A stretch of DNA of 64,000 nucleotides from Coleophoma eucalyptorum (Eukaryota; Ascomycota; Leotiomycetes; Helotiales; Dermateaceae): assembly GCA_026120035.1 (NCBI GenBank), contig JALRME010000043.1, forward strand, positions 186,001 through 250,000, read 5' to 3'. Shown piece by piece: positions 34,502 through 45,969 of this stretch; the stretch's first letter is position 1; the number at the start of each line of letters is the position of its first letter. The translations under genes were made by a program, and so were the position numbers. The notes below the pieces were generated by a model that was not told where the DNA came from, made no database searches, and worked only from the letters and a program-made list of their open reading frames with translations.

Positions 34502-35994
34502 CTACTCAGGCTTGATTGGTTTTTGTCCATACACCACATATCTTGATGTTGTTAGTATCCGTTTACAAAGAAGAAACAATGGGAAAGAAACTCACATAGG
34601 ATAGTAACCATGAACGTTTTTGTCTTTCATACTTTCTCTGACTCTCACAAGGAAAACCTCCAACTCTTCCCGCGTCCACCCGAGAACCCTCGTAAACATT
34701 GCCATGCTTAGTCCAGAGAGACTTGAACTAAAGTTTTCATGCATCCACGCCCCCAACATCTTCATTTTTGGATCTCTTGGCCAGGTATTCTGCGGCCATA
34801 TGTACTTAGTTTCCACCACATTTGTAAAGCCTGCGTCGATAAGCTGCGCCTTGTAGTCTTTCGCCGAGTCGAGTGGACGCCCTATATTCTTGGCAGCTTT
34901 GACGCCAAGGTCGGTCCATTGCTTGACAGCGCATTCCTCGGGGAAGGACCCATCGTTATCCTCAATAGGGAGTTTTATGTCGTGGATTTCAATCCAGCCT
35001 CCTGGGTTGAGGTTGCTATTGTTGTAAGTTATGAATATGATATAGAGAGACAGAGGCGAATAGAGAGCCTCTGACTTACTCGTAGCACTGCTGGAAGCAT
35101 CGTGGCCAATCTGCTATTGAGCCTGTCATCAGACGCATGAAAATGAGATCGAACTTGGCTGTATAAGTCCATGGATCTTCAATATCGTCAATCTCAAAAC
35201 TGCAATTAGGTGGCACACTAGAAGATACAGGTATTAATTTTACATCATGACGCAGGATATCAATGGAACTCACAACACTGGCTGAATAGGGCTGAGGTCT
35301 ATGCCAAGGACGTGTGACTCGGGATGTTCATCCGCTGAATCTCTTTAGTATCTCTTCCCCATCGATCCAAGTAGGAGACTCATACCAAAGTCTACTGCCC
35401 AGATACCTGTTCCAGTGCCAAGGTCGAGCACCCTGTGGAGTTGCTGCTCACTTGGAATTGGAGCAGTTATTAGTTTACCATCTAATGTCAATTGGCAGAG
35501 GTGATGTTGGAGATCTGTTTTCACTATCAAGATATATTACTGTTCATCAATCATAGATTCACCCACCAAGGCGATCATTTTCATCCTGATATGTAGTTAG
35601 ATTAGCTTTATTCATTGATTCAATAGCGTCCGCCGTTGTTTACCTCGTCATTCGGCAGCAAATATTCTTAAAATACGTCAGGACTTGTCTTCGAAACTCA
35701 GAAAAGGCTTTTATTATCTTACTTCCATCTTTGTAAGCATGATACGTCCGCCCGTTCTCTTGTCGAAATTTCAAAATTGATGATCCGATCGACTGTGTGG
35801 AACTCAGGTCTTCCTATAGCACAAATTAAGTCTTATCTTAACGAGGGGTGAGGTATGTATGTATGTATTATACATCGTCAAAAGCTGAACCAATTTCGCT
35901 AGTATCGTCACCAATCTAGAGTGTCACACGTTAGGTTCTGTAGAGTGTATAGGTTATGAGATGCGCTCACTTCTGCTTCTAAGGGTTCATTCAT
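34502..35994 (-). CDS. LaeA/UMTA-like S-adenosylmethionine methyltransferase, ten exons
   Basis: Ten exons (35994-35971, 35915-35874, 35813-35723, 35666-35644, 35585-35567, 35514-35386, 35334-35274, 35217-35080, 35015-34596, 34541-34502) join in consistent phase to about 328 residues without a stop. The protein starts MNEPLEAEIGDDTSEIGS. It then carries the family block ENGRTYHAYKDGKYLLPNDE, SAM motif I VLDLGTGTGIWAVDFADEHP, the LGIDLSPIQP strand, DLIFMRLMTGSIADWP, a PGGWIEI block, and the closing YPIYVVYGQKP. These are all standard for fungal LaeA-like methyltransferases, which occur as regulators or as tailoring enzymes in metabolite clusters. Exons 4 and 5 are 23 and 19 nt. Intron 2 contains a GTAT repeat. 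The P450 lies divergently beside it, and a related broken gene follows. Confidence 0.88.
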
Positions 35995-37277
35995 ACTGAG
36001 TAGCGTTGTGACATTGGTTAAGGTTGGCGAGTAAGAGTTTATTTATGTTTGCGTTTTGGGGTGCTTAAATATACTTTCTGGTTTCAGGTGGGAGATACCC
36101 GCCCGCAAGAACTATGGGATAACTCCAATGTACTTTCTGCCTGCCCCACAGATCCGGAGTCAAAGCGTGTTCCTGGTAACTTCAGAGTATTTCAACAATC
36201 TTCGGTCAAGAAAACCCCTGCCCTATATTCTCGCTTATATCAATATTTAGTGAGTAATTGGCCAGAAATCCTTCAGGCCCAATAATAGGCAGGGATTTGT
36301 ATAGCCTCTAAACAGGTTGAGGAACTGATCCAGCACTCTTATATCCTGCACCGAACGAGGAAAGAAAACGTGGCCCCTGGTTGACATGCTACTGTACAGC
36401 AGTAGGCTGAGGGTATGCAAGCCACTAATCAGGTGCAGCCCTACCAGTGGTACAGCCTTGAGTATATAGATGGCTATTTACTTTGAAAAGTAAGTTTTAA
36501 AAGGAAGGAGGGGTCCATGCTGTTGGGTACAGTAGGATTAAAACCTCATCGGGTAAGTACTAAAATGGGAATAAAAGCCGAGAAAGCGGTGACAATAAGC
36601 CGAAATAATAAAGGTCAAAGATAAAAGAAAGTCGCAAGTCTCGACATGGGAATTTTGTTCTTCCTTTTTAAGAAGTTATAAAGGATGTAGGAGAAGCTTA
36701 GAAGTTCACCGCACATTATGGCTCTACCACGATCTACCACAATCAACTGATGTCGACCAGGGGACACTATATGCCGTTTATCAAGGGCGGTCAAGCTACC
36801 GAGAAGCATATCAACTCACATAATGATTCAAGACATATTGGTCCTGGTTCAACAATAACACAGACAAATAATTACCCTCTAGATTCAGATGTAAGTTATT
36901 AACTGTCTTCCGTGACTGTCTTACAATATTAGGTACATAAACTAAGTGCTAAGTTATGTATTTACTCTAGTTTTGGCTAAGATAATAATATATGCAGGTT
37001 GCGGGGTATGCATGAATGCGAAACCATAAACTACAGTGTATTGATAAATCAACCATAAGAGACGGTAGTCATTGCTTGATTAAGCATAGTCGTCTTGGCT
37101 GGTCGGCAGGGCGGTTCAGAATCATTCCACCCCGCTATTTTGTTACCAGCCATATAACTGGCGTCCCCTACCTCTTAGCCTTGTTTGTTGACCATTTGGA
37201 AAATAGTATTCTTCGGAACCCTTCATCATAATATATCTGCTTAGTCAGAGAAGAGTGCCTGAGAAATCGAGAATTAT
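35995..37277. other. 1.3 kb divergent spacer between methyltransferase and P450
   Basis: AT-rich. No gene is supported. It holds the promoters of both flanking genes, and small frames (36049-36285 plus, 36615-36809 minus) have no known domain. Confidence 0.45.
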
Positions 37278-39088
37278 ATGATGGAAGTGTTCTCCAGGGT
37301 TCCCAGAAAGGCTATTGGTAACTGGATCTCTACTATCTTTATCCTGCTGGTGGGACTTTTCCTCCTGCAGACCTTCCGCAGCTGGTATCGCTTGCGCCAC
37401 TTTAAGGGACCATTTCTTGCCAGTATATCACCAATATGGCTGGCTCGTCGTGTTTCTGGCGGAAGGTTTCACCTTGATTTTATGGAAGCCAACCAGAAGT
37501 ATGGTAAGCTGATACTCAAGGCTCAATTTACTTTTTCCAAGATGATTTACAGCTCCCAGGACGTCTTGCAAGAATCGGTCCCAATGATCTTGTTACGAGC
37601 GATCCTGAGGTGATGCGGCGAATGCTAGCAGTCAGGTCACCTTACAGACGCTCCGATTGGTATATTGGGATGCGATTTGACCCGAGCCGTGACAACATTG
37701 AGTCGGTCATGGATGATAATCTTCATACATCACTGAGGTCGAAGATGGCAGCTGGGGTAGGCTAGGCTCTAGTATTGCTATAATGTGAATAGCTGACATT
37801 CAACACTGTAGTATTCCGGCAAGGAGAACGAGGATCTGGAGGGAGCAATTGACCGAAATGTCCAAGCCCTCATTGAACTCATTCAAAAGAAGTATCTATC
37901 TACAGACCTCGAGAGTAAACCACTGGACTTTGGAAGAAAAGCTCAGTATTTCACTCTTGATGTAATATCTGATGTAGCATATAGACGAGCGTTTGGCTAC
38001 CTAGCCACTGACAGCGATATGTATGATTACATTAAAGAAACCGAGAAGGCTCTCCCAGCAGCATTGATGGTCACAGTCTTTCCATGGCTTAATTGGGTAC
38101 TCCAACTAAGTATAATGAAGGCTGTTATGCCTTCTGATAAAGACCCATTGGGCTTTGGGAAAATCACAGGGTATGGGATATTCGACATTCACAAACAATA
38201 AGAGCCGCTGATATATTATCAGGATCACGAAAAAAGTTGTAGCTGAAAGGTTTGGACCTGATAAGAAAGTACATCGGGATATGCTAGGTTCTTTCATTTC
38301 GCACGGCCTCAGCCAAGAAGAAGCCGAGTCAGAGACTCTTTTCCAAATGTACCATTCCTCCTATTTCACAAGTCAAAGGTTGCCCGGGCTAACACAATTG
38401 CTGATTAGCTTAGCCGGATCGGACACCACTGCAAGCGCAATTCGTGCTACATTGCTATATATAATAATGAACCCACGTGTTACTCTGAAGCTACGGACCG
38501 AAATTTCCAACCATAAAATCTCTTCTCCCGTTCAAATGGCCGAGGCAAAGACATTACCGTATCTTCAAGCCGTTATCAAAGAAGGCCTCCGAATATTTCC
38601 TCCCGTAGTCGGACTTATGTCTAAAGTTGTTCCACCGGAGGGAGACATGATCCATGGCCAATTTGTGCCTGGAGGGACTAAAATTGGATACGGTGCTTAT
38701 GGCATTTTCCGAGATAAGAAGATTTGGGGTTCAGATGCTAACATTTTCCGACCTGAGAGATGGATCGACGAGTCGCCGGAGACACTAAAAGAGATGGAAA
38801 GCACATTAGAGTTGGTTTTCAGCTATGGGAAATACCATTGTCTTGGGAAGAATGTTGCAATGATGGAATTAAATAAGATTTTTGTTGAGGTAAGTAAAAC
38901 TATGATTAATACTTCATTATTGATTTTTTTGGGTTTATGGAACATAAAGCTGATAAGATATGGCATAGCTGTTACGACATTTTGATCTGAATATCGTGAA
39001 CCCGTTGCAGCCATTGAAGTCGGAGTGCCACGGCGTATTTATGCAATCTGAGATGTGGCTGACAGCATTTTCTAGAAAGAGTAGCTAA
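37278..39088 (+). CDS. cytochrome P450 monooxygenase (pisatin demethylase-like)
   Basis: Six exons (37278-37503, 37560-37756, 37812-38170, 38223-38348, 38409-38889, 38969-39088) join in frame to about 502 residues. An N-terminal membrane anchor (NWISTIFILLVGLFLLQTF) is followed by a substrate-recognition region with RLARIGPNDLVTSDPEVMRR. The I-helix motif AGSDTT is created by splicing exons 4 and 5. The ExxR motif is in KEGLRIFPP, FRPERW follows, and the haem loop is FSYGKYHCLG with the cysteine ligand. All invariant elements are present, so it should be functional and ER-bound. At the first intron only the second AG (37558-37559) keeps frame. The best resemblance by motif is to the CYP57/CYP65-type fungal P450s of secondary metabolism and phytoalexin breakdown. 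The substrate is unknown. Confidence 0.92.
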
Positions 39089-40156
39089 GGTCTCTAAAGA
39101 AAGGGCTAACTAGCAGGATATTTTAGATGAAGAACCCTGCAATGTGTGCTTTCTGCTATTCTAGTTTCTATAATAATGCGCAGTATGCTTGAATCTATTG
39201 AGAATGTGACTTTTAGACATGAGGCTGGTTTTGGAATAGATACACTCTTTACTTTTCATATTGAAGGCATTATGATGTTTAGATAAAGCTACAAGAAGGC
39301 GGTATGAGGAGAAACCGGAGTGATAGATGGGGAAATATAATGAGTGGGAGGTAGGTGTACATAATGGCCCTGTCGGCTCTTTGCTACAGAAACTGGAGGT
39401 GCTTGGAATTGTCTTAAGCTAGTATGACCTAGTATTCAATATTTGACACTCTTCCTGGCAAAGGTACTATGCTTTGTACTTGTAAACTCATTTGTAAGTA
39501 GGGTGTGTTGCGGGGTGTAATACATGTAAAGTGGATACGCTACAATTCTTAATTCAGTACTAACACGACAGATTGGCTTCACAAAAAGAGGCCAAGAAAA
39601 AAATGACAAGGAACTACAATCCGTACCTGAAATGGTATAGTTTTTCATGTGAGGCGCAGATAGCCAAACTGCTGCCAGGGGCTGGCATTAGTAGGCAAAA
39701 CTCGCAGCCGCAATTGAGGCTTCAGTGTAATGTTTCAAATTTACCATCCACCAAACACAAATCATGTGGTAGGATCGTAATTCGAGTGTATTTAGACGTC
39801 TCTTGATATCTCTATAGTAAAAGATTATATACTTTGATTCTGGAAAATCGATTACACAGTTCACGGCTTACAGGGATCTCGTTTCCAGGGCCCACTGTTA
39901 CAATGAACGCTACTGCATCGCATGAGTATCGCTTGCTGCAACTCTTTACCTTTGTAGAAGGCATATGTATAGATGGAGAAATTTGACCGACCGGATAAAT
40001 TGCCCTAAATATAACAACCAGTCTAGGTCTCTGTAAAAGAAGCTGCTTATTACCCTGCGCGGTATAAGGATAGTACAGGCCCAGGATCTGTTTAGACATT
40101 AATCTTAGCTTTTGGCCTCCGACCAAACCTGTACAAAACAAGTCATAATTTGTATA
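39089..40156. other. AT-rich spacer between P450 and second methyltransferase
   Basis: No gene seen on either strand. Short frames at 39436-39806 lack domains. Confidence 0.45.
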
Positions 40157-41393
40157 ATGCCCGAATCTCGAAACGTCGCCATTGAAGCTGAAACCGATGA
40201 CTACGAAAACGATTCGGCATTTGAGGAGAGTACCTTGGCAACATCAACCTTTTCAATGACTTCTAGTTTTATGAGGTATCGGGAAGAAAATGGCAGAACA
40301 TATCATGCATACAAGGCATGTAAATTTAGGCGTCAATAATAAATGTTCAAATGGGTATAAACTATATTACAATGCTGATATCTTGGTTTCTTCAGGATGG
40401 AGCATATGCCTTCCCAAATGATGAGACAGAAAAGGACCGTCTAGATTTACAACACCATCAGATCACCTTGACATTTGGTGGAAAGTTGTTCACTGCGCCT
40501 ATTCCCAAGGAGAAACAACTCCACAATGTTCTAGACGTTGGAACAGGAACAGGTATCTGGGCAATTGACTTTGCAGATGAACACCCTGAAACAAAGGTGA
40601 CGGGTGTCGATTTGAGTCCGATTCAACCACTCTATTTCCCGCCAAACTTGGTATTTCAGATTGCTGATTTAGAATCTACTTGGACCTTTTCCGAAAATTT
40701 TGACTTCATTAATAGTAGAATGATGATTGGTTCTTTTGCCGACGTTCCTCACTTTGTTAAACAGTCATTCGACAATCTTACGCAAGGAGGATACCTGGAG
40801 ATGGTAGATCTTAGTTTTCCTGTTAAGGTGAACGACGGAGAATTTCCCCAACGTTCCGCATTCCTGAAATGGTAGATATTCTAGGCATAGAGTGGTATAC
40901 TAAAGCCAGCTGATAAAAGAAGGTCAACATTGTTCATGGAGGCATCTGCCAAAGCAGGGCGCTTAGCAAACTGTGCACAGTTCTATCAGCAGCAGATGAT
41001 AGATGCAGGTTTTATCGATGTGGTTGAGACTAAGTATATGTGGCCTCAGAACCGTTGGCCCAAGGATAAAAGGCTTAAGGAGATTGGTTCGTTTAGTATC
41101 CTTTATAATAAAAAGAATATGCTAAAGCCTTTGTACCTTATAGGAATGTGGCAATTGGAGAATCTAAGTGGGGGCTTGGAAGCTATTAGCATAGGATTGT
41201 TACCAGAGTCTTGGGCTGGTCCAAGTCAGAACTCGATATCTTCTTAGCTAAAGTTAGGGATGAGCTAGAGGATACAAAGATTCATGCATATTTTGACGTG
41301 TAAGACAAGATTATTTACTTTCTGTGTCTTGCGTATGTTTGTTAATAACATCTAACGTAAATTAGTTATGCTGTTTATGGCGTTAAGCCTTGA
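40157..41393 (+). pseudogene. second LaeA/UMTA-like methyltransferase, single-base frameshift
   Basis: Five exons can be followed (40157-40315, 40396-40871, 40923-41086, 41144-41299, 41366-41393), starting MPESRNVAIEAETDDYEN. SAM motif I (VLDVGTGTGIWAIDFADEHP) and SPIQP are intact. Exon 1 seems to end at a GC donor (AAG then GCATGT), since only this joins YHAYK to DGAYAFPNDE in frame. In exon 4 the frame leads after ISIGLL to a premature stop. The neighbouring frame carries the expected VLGWSKSELDIFLAKVRDEL and, through the last intron, the closing DVYAVYGVKP and stop. One base appears to be missing near 41201. Otherwise the gene is well preserved, so inactivation looks recent, or it is a sequencing error. 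Confidence 0.75.
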
Positions 41394-41935
41394 TTATGAC
41401 ATGCATTTTTAAGCATGTCAATTGAATGATCCTAATGGCCAGTAGAGAAAAGGTTTATTTAGAGACAGCATGAATCTAGAAGCCATTATCCGATAGATAC
41501 CGCTGCTTTATAAGGACAACCATGCGAAATCATGAAATAAAGGCTATGGTAGCGCCAGGGAGACTATACCCGGTGTTGCAGCCAAGACATATTTTGATTT
41601 ATGCTCCTGTAATAATGATTAATATGATTCAGAGCCTAAACTATACCTACAGACTACTGTAGAGTACATAGATTAGCTAATATTGAAGAGCTAGAGCTAG
41701 GTGTAGGAAGCGGCTAATTGCGTATGAAATTGCCAGCTACACGACGGTGATTGTAAGCATAGTGAACAGTGTGGTGGCAAATGATTCGCTTACGACTATT
41801 ACGATCAAGATTGACTAATTCTATCAACAGTTTGGCTATATTCATTTGGAAAATAAAAGGGTAATATAGTCTTATTTGTAAGTAAAGAACTAGTAGTGTG
41901 AACCTTATTAAAAAAGCGGTTACCATTCAATATAC
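41394..41935. other. AT-rich spacer, no gene seen
   Basis: Converging 3' ends of the methyltransferase copy and the CorA-like relic. No domain-bearing frame. Confidence 0.45.
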
Positions 41936-43985
41936 TTAGAGATTCTCCTCTCCTCTCCAAAGCAGATTCCCCGAAGCTTCCATCCCCGGATAAAACGGCG
42001 TGTCAATCTCCATACTCTCATTCACTTTCTCCTGATGTGCTACTACTCTCTCCATTCTTAAAGATTCATTACCCCCTTTTTTGTCCCTATCCTTATTGAT
42101 ACCCATCCAAAATTTCCATATGATTAAGATGAGGAGTGTGAGAGGGATGGTGACAGCCCAATACATCCAGAAATTTGAGTTCACGATGGAGGTTGAAGTG
42201 CGGGTTGATGAGGAGGCTTGGGCCGAGGTAGTGGATGAGGAAAAATCAAATATCGACATGCTGAACATTGACTGTGTTTTTATTTGTCAAGTTGGGTTGA
42301 GAGGTGAAAGAGGGGAAGGAAGCTGAGAAAGAAGAAAGGAAGGGAAAAAGAGCGTACAGCAACCAACATAGCAGGCAGGAAAACAATTCCGAGGAACGCA
42401 ATCGCAGTCATAGAAGTACTGTCCACTTTTACTGCTTTTGATATTTTGACATTCGTACGACTATCTTGCTGAGTGATGATCGTGTAGATCTGCATAATGT
42501 AAATATTAATTATCCCGAACACCAACACTTTGCCTAGAAATCTGATAGAGCAAAAAATTGAGTAAAAGAGTGACTGACTACAGTGGTCAATGCTTGGCAT
42601 CTCTTCTGCAGACACATGGTTTGATGAAGCTGACTAGCAGCAAAGTTGCGGGCATTTTGCACAGATTCTTCAATCTGTTTTCCAATTTGGTTGAAGTTCA
42701 TCCTTTGAAATGGCGGTGTCTGGTCTTGATATATATTCTGGTCCTCACAGAATTTCAGCGATTCTAAAATAAAGTTGCTCAACCTCACAGCGAAATCTAG
42801 TCGTCGTTCCAGGTACACTAGATTTGTATAGATGGTGTTACAATGCGTCGTCGTCTCCCTATACAAATCATAATCCCAGTTCCATGCATTAGTATCTCTT
42901 GAGCCCCTGGAGATCCCAGTGGGATCTTCCAAAACAAAGAGTCGGCGTTCGAGGTCTTTTCTGTGCTGGATATATAGACTTGTGAGGATATCTAGAAGAA
43001 TGGCGGGGAAGAATAATGGGTGGGTGATTTGCTTGATCTTGGCCGAGGTATATGAAGTGACGCTTTGGATATCTGCATCAGACATCCCTTCGAAAAGACC
43101 GCTGGTCATTCTAGTCCGAGAGTTCCAAGATACAGCCATGGACCATATTGCTTTGGCGTGAAGGCGAGGGGAGTGAGGTACTCGGATGACGAATGCTAAC
43201 TCACGTCAACAATATGATCTTGAGATCGAGGCAGAGAACTACCTAATGCGGAGATATTTCCATTCTCATCAAAGGTAGAGTATTTTGCGAAATTCCCCGA
43301 ACCTCCAGCATTGGTTCGTAAAAAGAAGTAGGATGGTGGAAGCATCATTGCCTCAGATATTCGTTGAAAGGTTGGCTTCGGAAACGACATGAACCAAGGT
43401 TTGATTTCACTTGATTCATGGTCTCGGTGGCGTGTGAATCTGTAAATTTCTCAATAGAATAACTATGGCATGCGAAGGAAGAAAGTACAATAACTGTAAT
43501 CCTGTAGGTCCAGTGTTCGTAATCTGGAGGTCGGATATTGAACGATTTAACCTCTAGAATAATGTCAATAGTTAATAGCTAAACAGAAAGTACTACTTAC
43601 CTGGTCGATGACCCATGCCAATACATCCTGGGTGACAATTCTTTTCACGGCTGCCAGCCCTGATTCATCGGCCCGATACTGAAGTCCAAAAATCTCCCAT
43701 TCCGAACTATAAGAGTCACTAACTTTATCAAGTTGCTGGAGATACCACTCGTCATACATCCTTCAGATAACAAATGGTTTTGTAATGGTAGCAAATAAGA
43801 AAAAAAGGAGGGGGAAAGGATATTTGCGACGAAGACATACTTATAGGGAGAGTGGTTGCAGCCTGTATGCAAGTTCTGGGATCTTAAGAAAGCCTCACCC
43901 GGATTTGGAAATTTGGGCGTTTTGACGCCAGCCTTGCACAACCATTCGCAAGTTTTGGGGATATAGAAAAGAGACGTATTAATCT
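41936..43985 (-). pseudogene. CorA-like membrane protein gene, disrupted
   Basis: Pieces on the minus strand follow the order of a fungal CorA-like family. The N-terminal part reads PKTCEWLCKAGVKTPKFPNP, then MYDEWYLQQLDK, ITNTGP..., MSFPKPTF, PSYFFLRTNAGGSGNFAKY, SWNSRTRMTSGLFEG and KQITHPLFFPA. The last two membrane helices are MTAIAFLGIVFLPAMLVA and FWMYWAVTIPLTLLILIIW. Most junctions fit GT-AG introns. Near 43200 the frame hits a stop, while a shifted frame gives the expected FVIRVPHSPRLHAKAIW block: about 8 extra bases (GTGAGTTA on the minus strand, 43197-43204) break it. A second apparent shift lies near 43982, and no start codon is found. A metal-ion transport role would apply to intact relatives only. 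Confidence 0.5.
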
Positions 43986-44136
43986 ATAGAAGTTCTGAAT
44001 ACTGTAGAATGTGGCTGAGAACAAAAGGACTTTAACTCATTAGCTTTAGGGGTGTGATTAGAGGAAGTGATCCTGTAGCATAGGCGAGCCGACTCACTTT
44101 GGTGGATGTTTTCGCAGGTAGTAAGGCTCGTGGGGG

Positions 44137-44630
44137 CTATCCCAGGGCACTGGTAAATGCCAGGCTGAGGCCTGTAAGGGCAATAAGCAGCAAGGTTATA
44201 AGACCATAGTTAGTTGCCTGGACGGTGAGGAAGGTGGTGTCAGACCCGGTAAGAATAATGGCAGTTGTTACTTCTAACTTTAATTTATCATTGAGCTGGT
44301 CTTGAGGACAATGAATTTTATCATCAAAAGTAGAGCTTCTAACGAATTTCTTTGTGCGACATGTTGAATGTCGCAAATAAGTTGTATGATAATTCAGCTT
44401 CTTCAACCTCTGCCACGAATAAAGGCCGGAAATTCAAAATTTCCAGCAATTTTCCTTCGTATTTCGAGGAACCAGCTCAGAATCATGTCTTTAAAAGTAA
44501 GAGCCATCCTTCCAAATCTTCTTTTCATATAATTAGATAAGCCCACAATGTGCAAGCTCCATGACCAAGTGTTGATTTGCTCGTACCTACCCACTTTCCA
44601 GCTGCGGCGCAGAGGCACGTGAATAATTCC
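44137..44630 (-). pseudogene. cytochrome P450 fragment
   Basis: Two frames overlap. The first has LTFKDMILSWF, similar to the helix preceding the I-helix. The second has LKLEVTTAIILTGSDTTFLT, whose GSDTT is the P450 I-helix oxygen-binding motif. No ExxR or haem-binding loop is found nearby, and the frames are broken. I take it as a relic of about 150 residues of a P450 distinct from the intact one at 37278. Confidence 0.4.
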
Positions 44631-44748
44631 AACATAAGCACCAGAGGATTAAACTTACCCCTTATTCTGGCTGCCTTGGATCGCTGCGCGGGGCAACAAC
44701 ATTGATCCTTATTGTAACTATCTCACTACTATAATATTGCCCGTTAAA

Positions 44749-45595
44749 ATGTCCTCATGTTGTGGTCATGTACCACCTCCGCCGGAGGGAACTCCTACGG
44801 GAGAAATCAAGACCATCAATGGAGTAGACATATACATTACGGGACCTTCCATTGCCGTACCCTCTGATCGTGCGATCCTCTTCCTTACCGAAGGTCATGG
44901 CATAATCTTCCCTCACGCCCAGCTTCTTGCCGATAGACTCGCAGAGGAACTTCACTGCCCAGTAATTGCGCCAGAGCTCCATAGTGGCCGCGGTTTCCTA
45001 ATGGTAAAACCAGCTGGCTGGGATTCAGAGGCTGAGATGGAGAGGTTCTTAAAAGAGCACCATCCTGGAACTGTGGACCCAATTCTAGAAAAGGTGTTGG
45101 AGTTTATGAGCACAGAGATGAATGTGGAATCTTGGGGTGGCATTGGATACTGTTTTGGAGGTCGGTATATTATTCGTTTGATGGCTGCTGGGAAGATCTC
45201 TGTTGGTGTTGTGAATCACCCAAGCTTCTTTACAATGGAGGAAGTTGAGGATTTTGGCCGTGCGAAGGCCATCAAGACGTTCGGTCTGACTAAAGGAGAA
45301 AAGGATATGGAGGTAAAACCGCCTTTGGCAATTTTTGCGGCGGAGACAGATAGTATCTTTCCTCCGGAGAAGAGAAGGGCGACTGAGGACAAGTTGAAAG
45401 AGGCAAGTGCAACGTGGATGTGTACTACGTTCTCTGGGGTGGATCATGGATTCAGGTATGTTAGGGCCTTTTAATTAAATACTGAAATGCTGATGTTTAT
45501 ATAGCATTCGCCCAGACTTGACTTCCAAGGCCGGCATGGTTGCGTGGCAAGGTGCTCTAAAGGGTGCTGTTACTTGGTTCAATCAATATCTCTAG
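44749..45595 (+). CDS. dienelactone hydrolase family protein
   Basis: Two exons (44749-45455, 45505-45595) join in frame to 265 residues, typical for the family. The Cys-Asp-His triad is visible: Cys in GIGYCFGGRY, Asp in AAETDSIFP, and His in GVDHGFSIRP, the last completed by the splice. The MSSCCGH N-terminus and the FLTEGHGI region near residues 45-53 are usual for fungal members. These cytosolic alpha/beta-hydrolases open lactones or cleave small esters and C-C bonds, and are frequent in aromatic degradation and in metabolite clusters. It converges on the Zn2Cys6 gene at 45970-47917, and 370 bases beyond that gene's start lies a reductase, so the three could form a small catabolic or tailoring module. 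Confidence 0.92.
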
Positions 45596-45969
45596 AATAG
45601 CTAGGAATATTCAACTGTGAAAGTCCCCTTTTGAACAATACTTCAAATTGAAAAGTGTCATTTAATGTGTATTGATCGAATCATGCCAAGTTGCTAACCC
45701 ACCTTCATGTTTTTTTGTTGAAAGATAGCTATCAAAACCTCTCTCTGGTACTAGAAAATCCATTAAACTCTAACCCAGGTTTCCAACGTACCTCTCGGTT
45801 TTCTTGACTGTTCTACTAAGTAACGATGAGATTCAGAACAGTTCTAAGCCTGTCCACGTCACTAAAAGTCTTACAAAATAACGTAAAGTACAGGTTTTAT
45901 CTAGCTCTCAGACTATTCTGGAAATTTATCAGATAATTCTTGCCGGGCCACCAGAGTTATTTTTCCATC
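45596..45969. other. convergent spacer
   Basis: 374 bases between two converging 3' ends. No gene seen. Confidence 0.5.
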
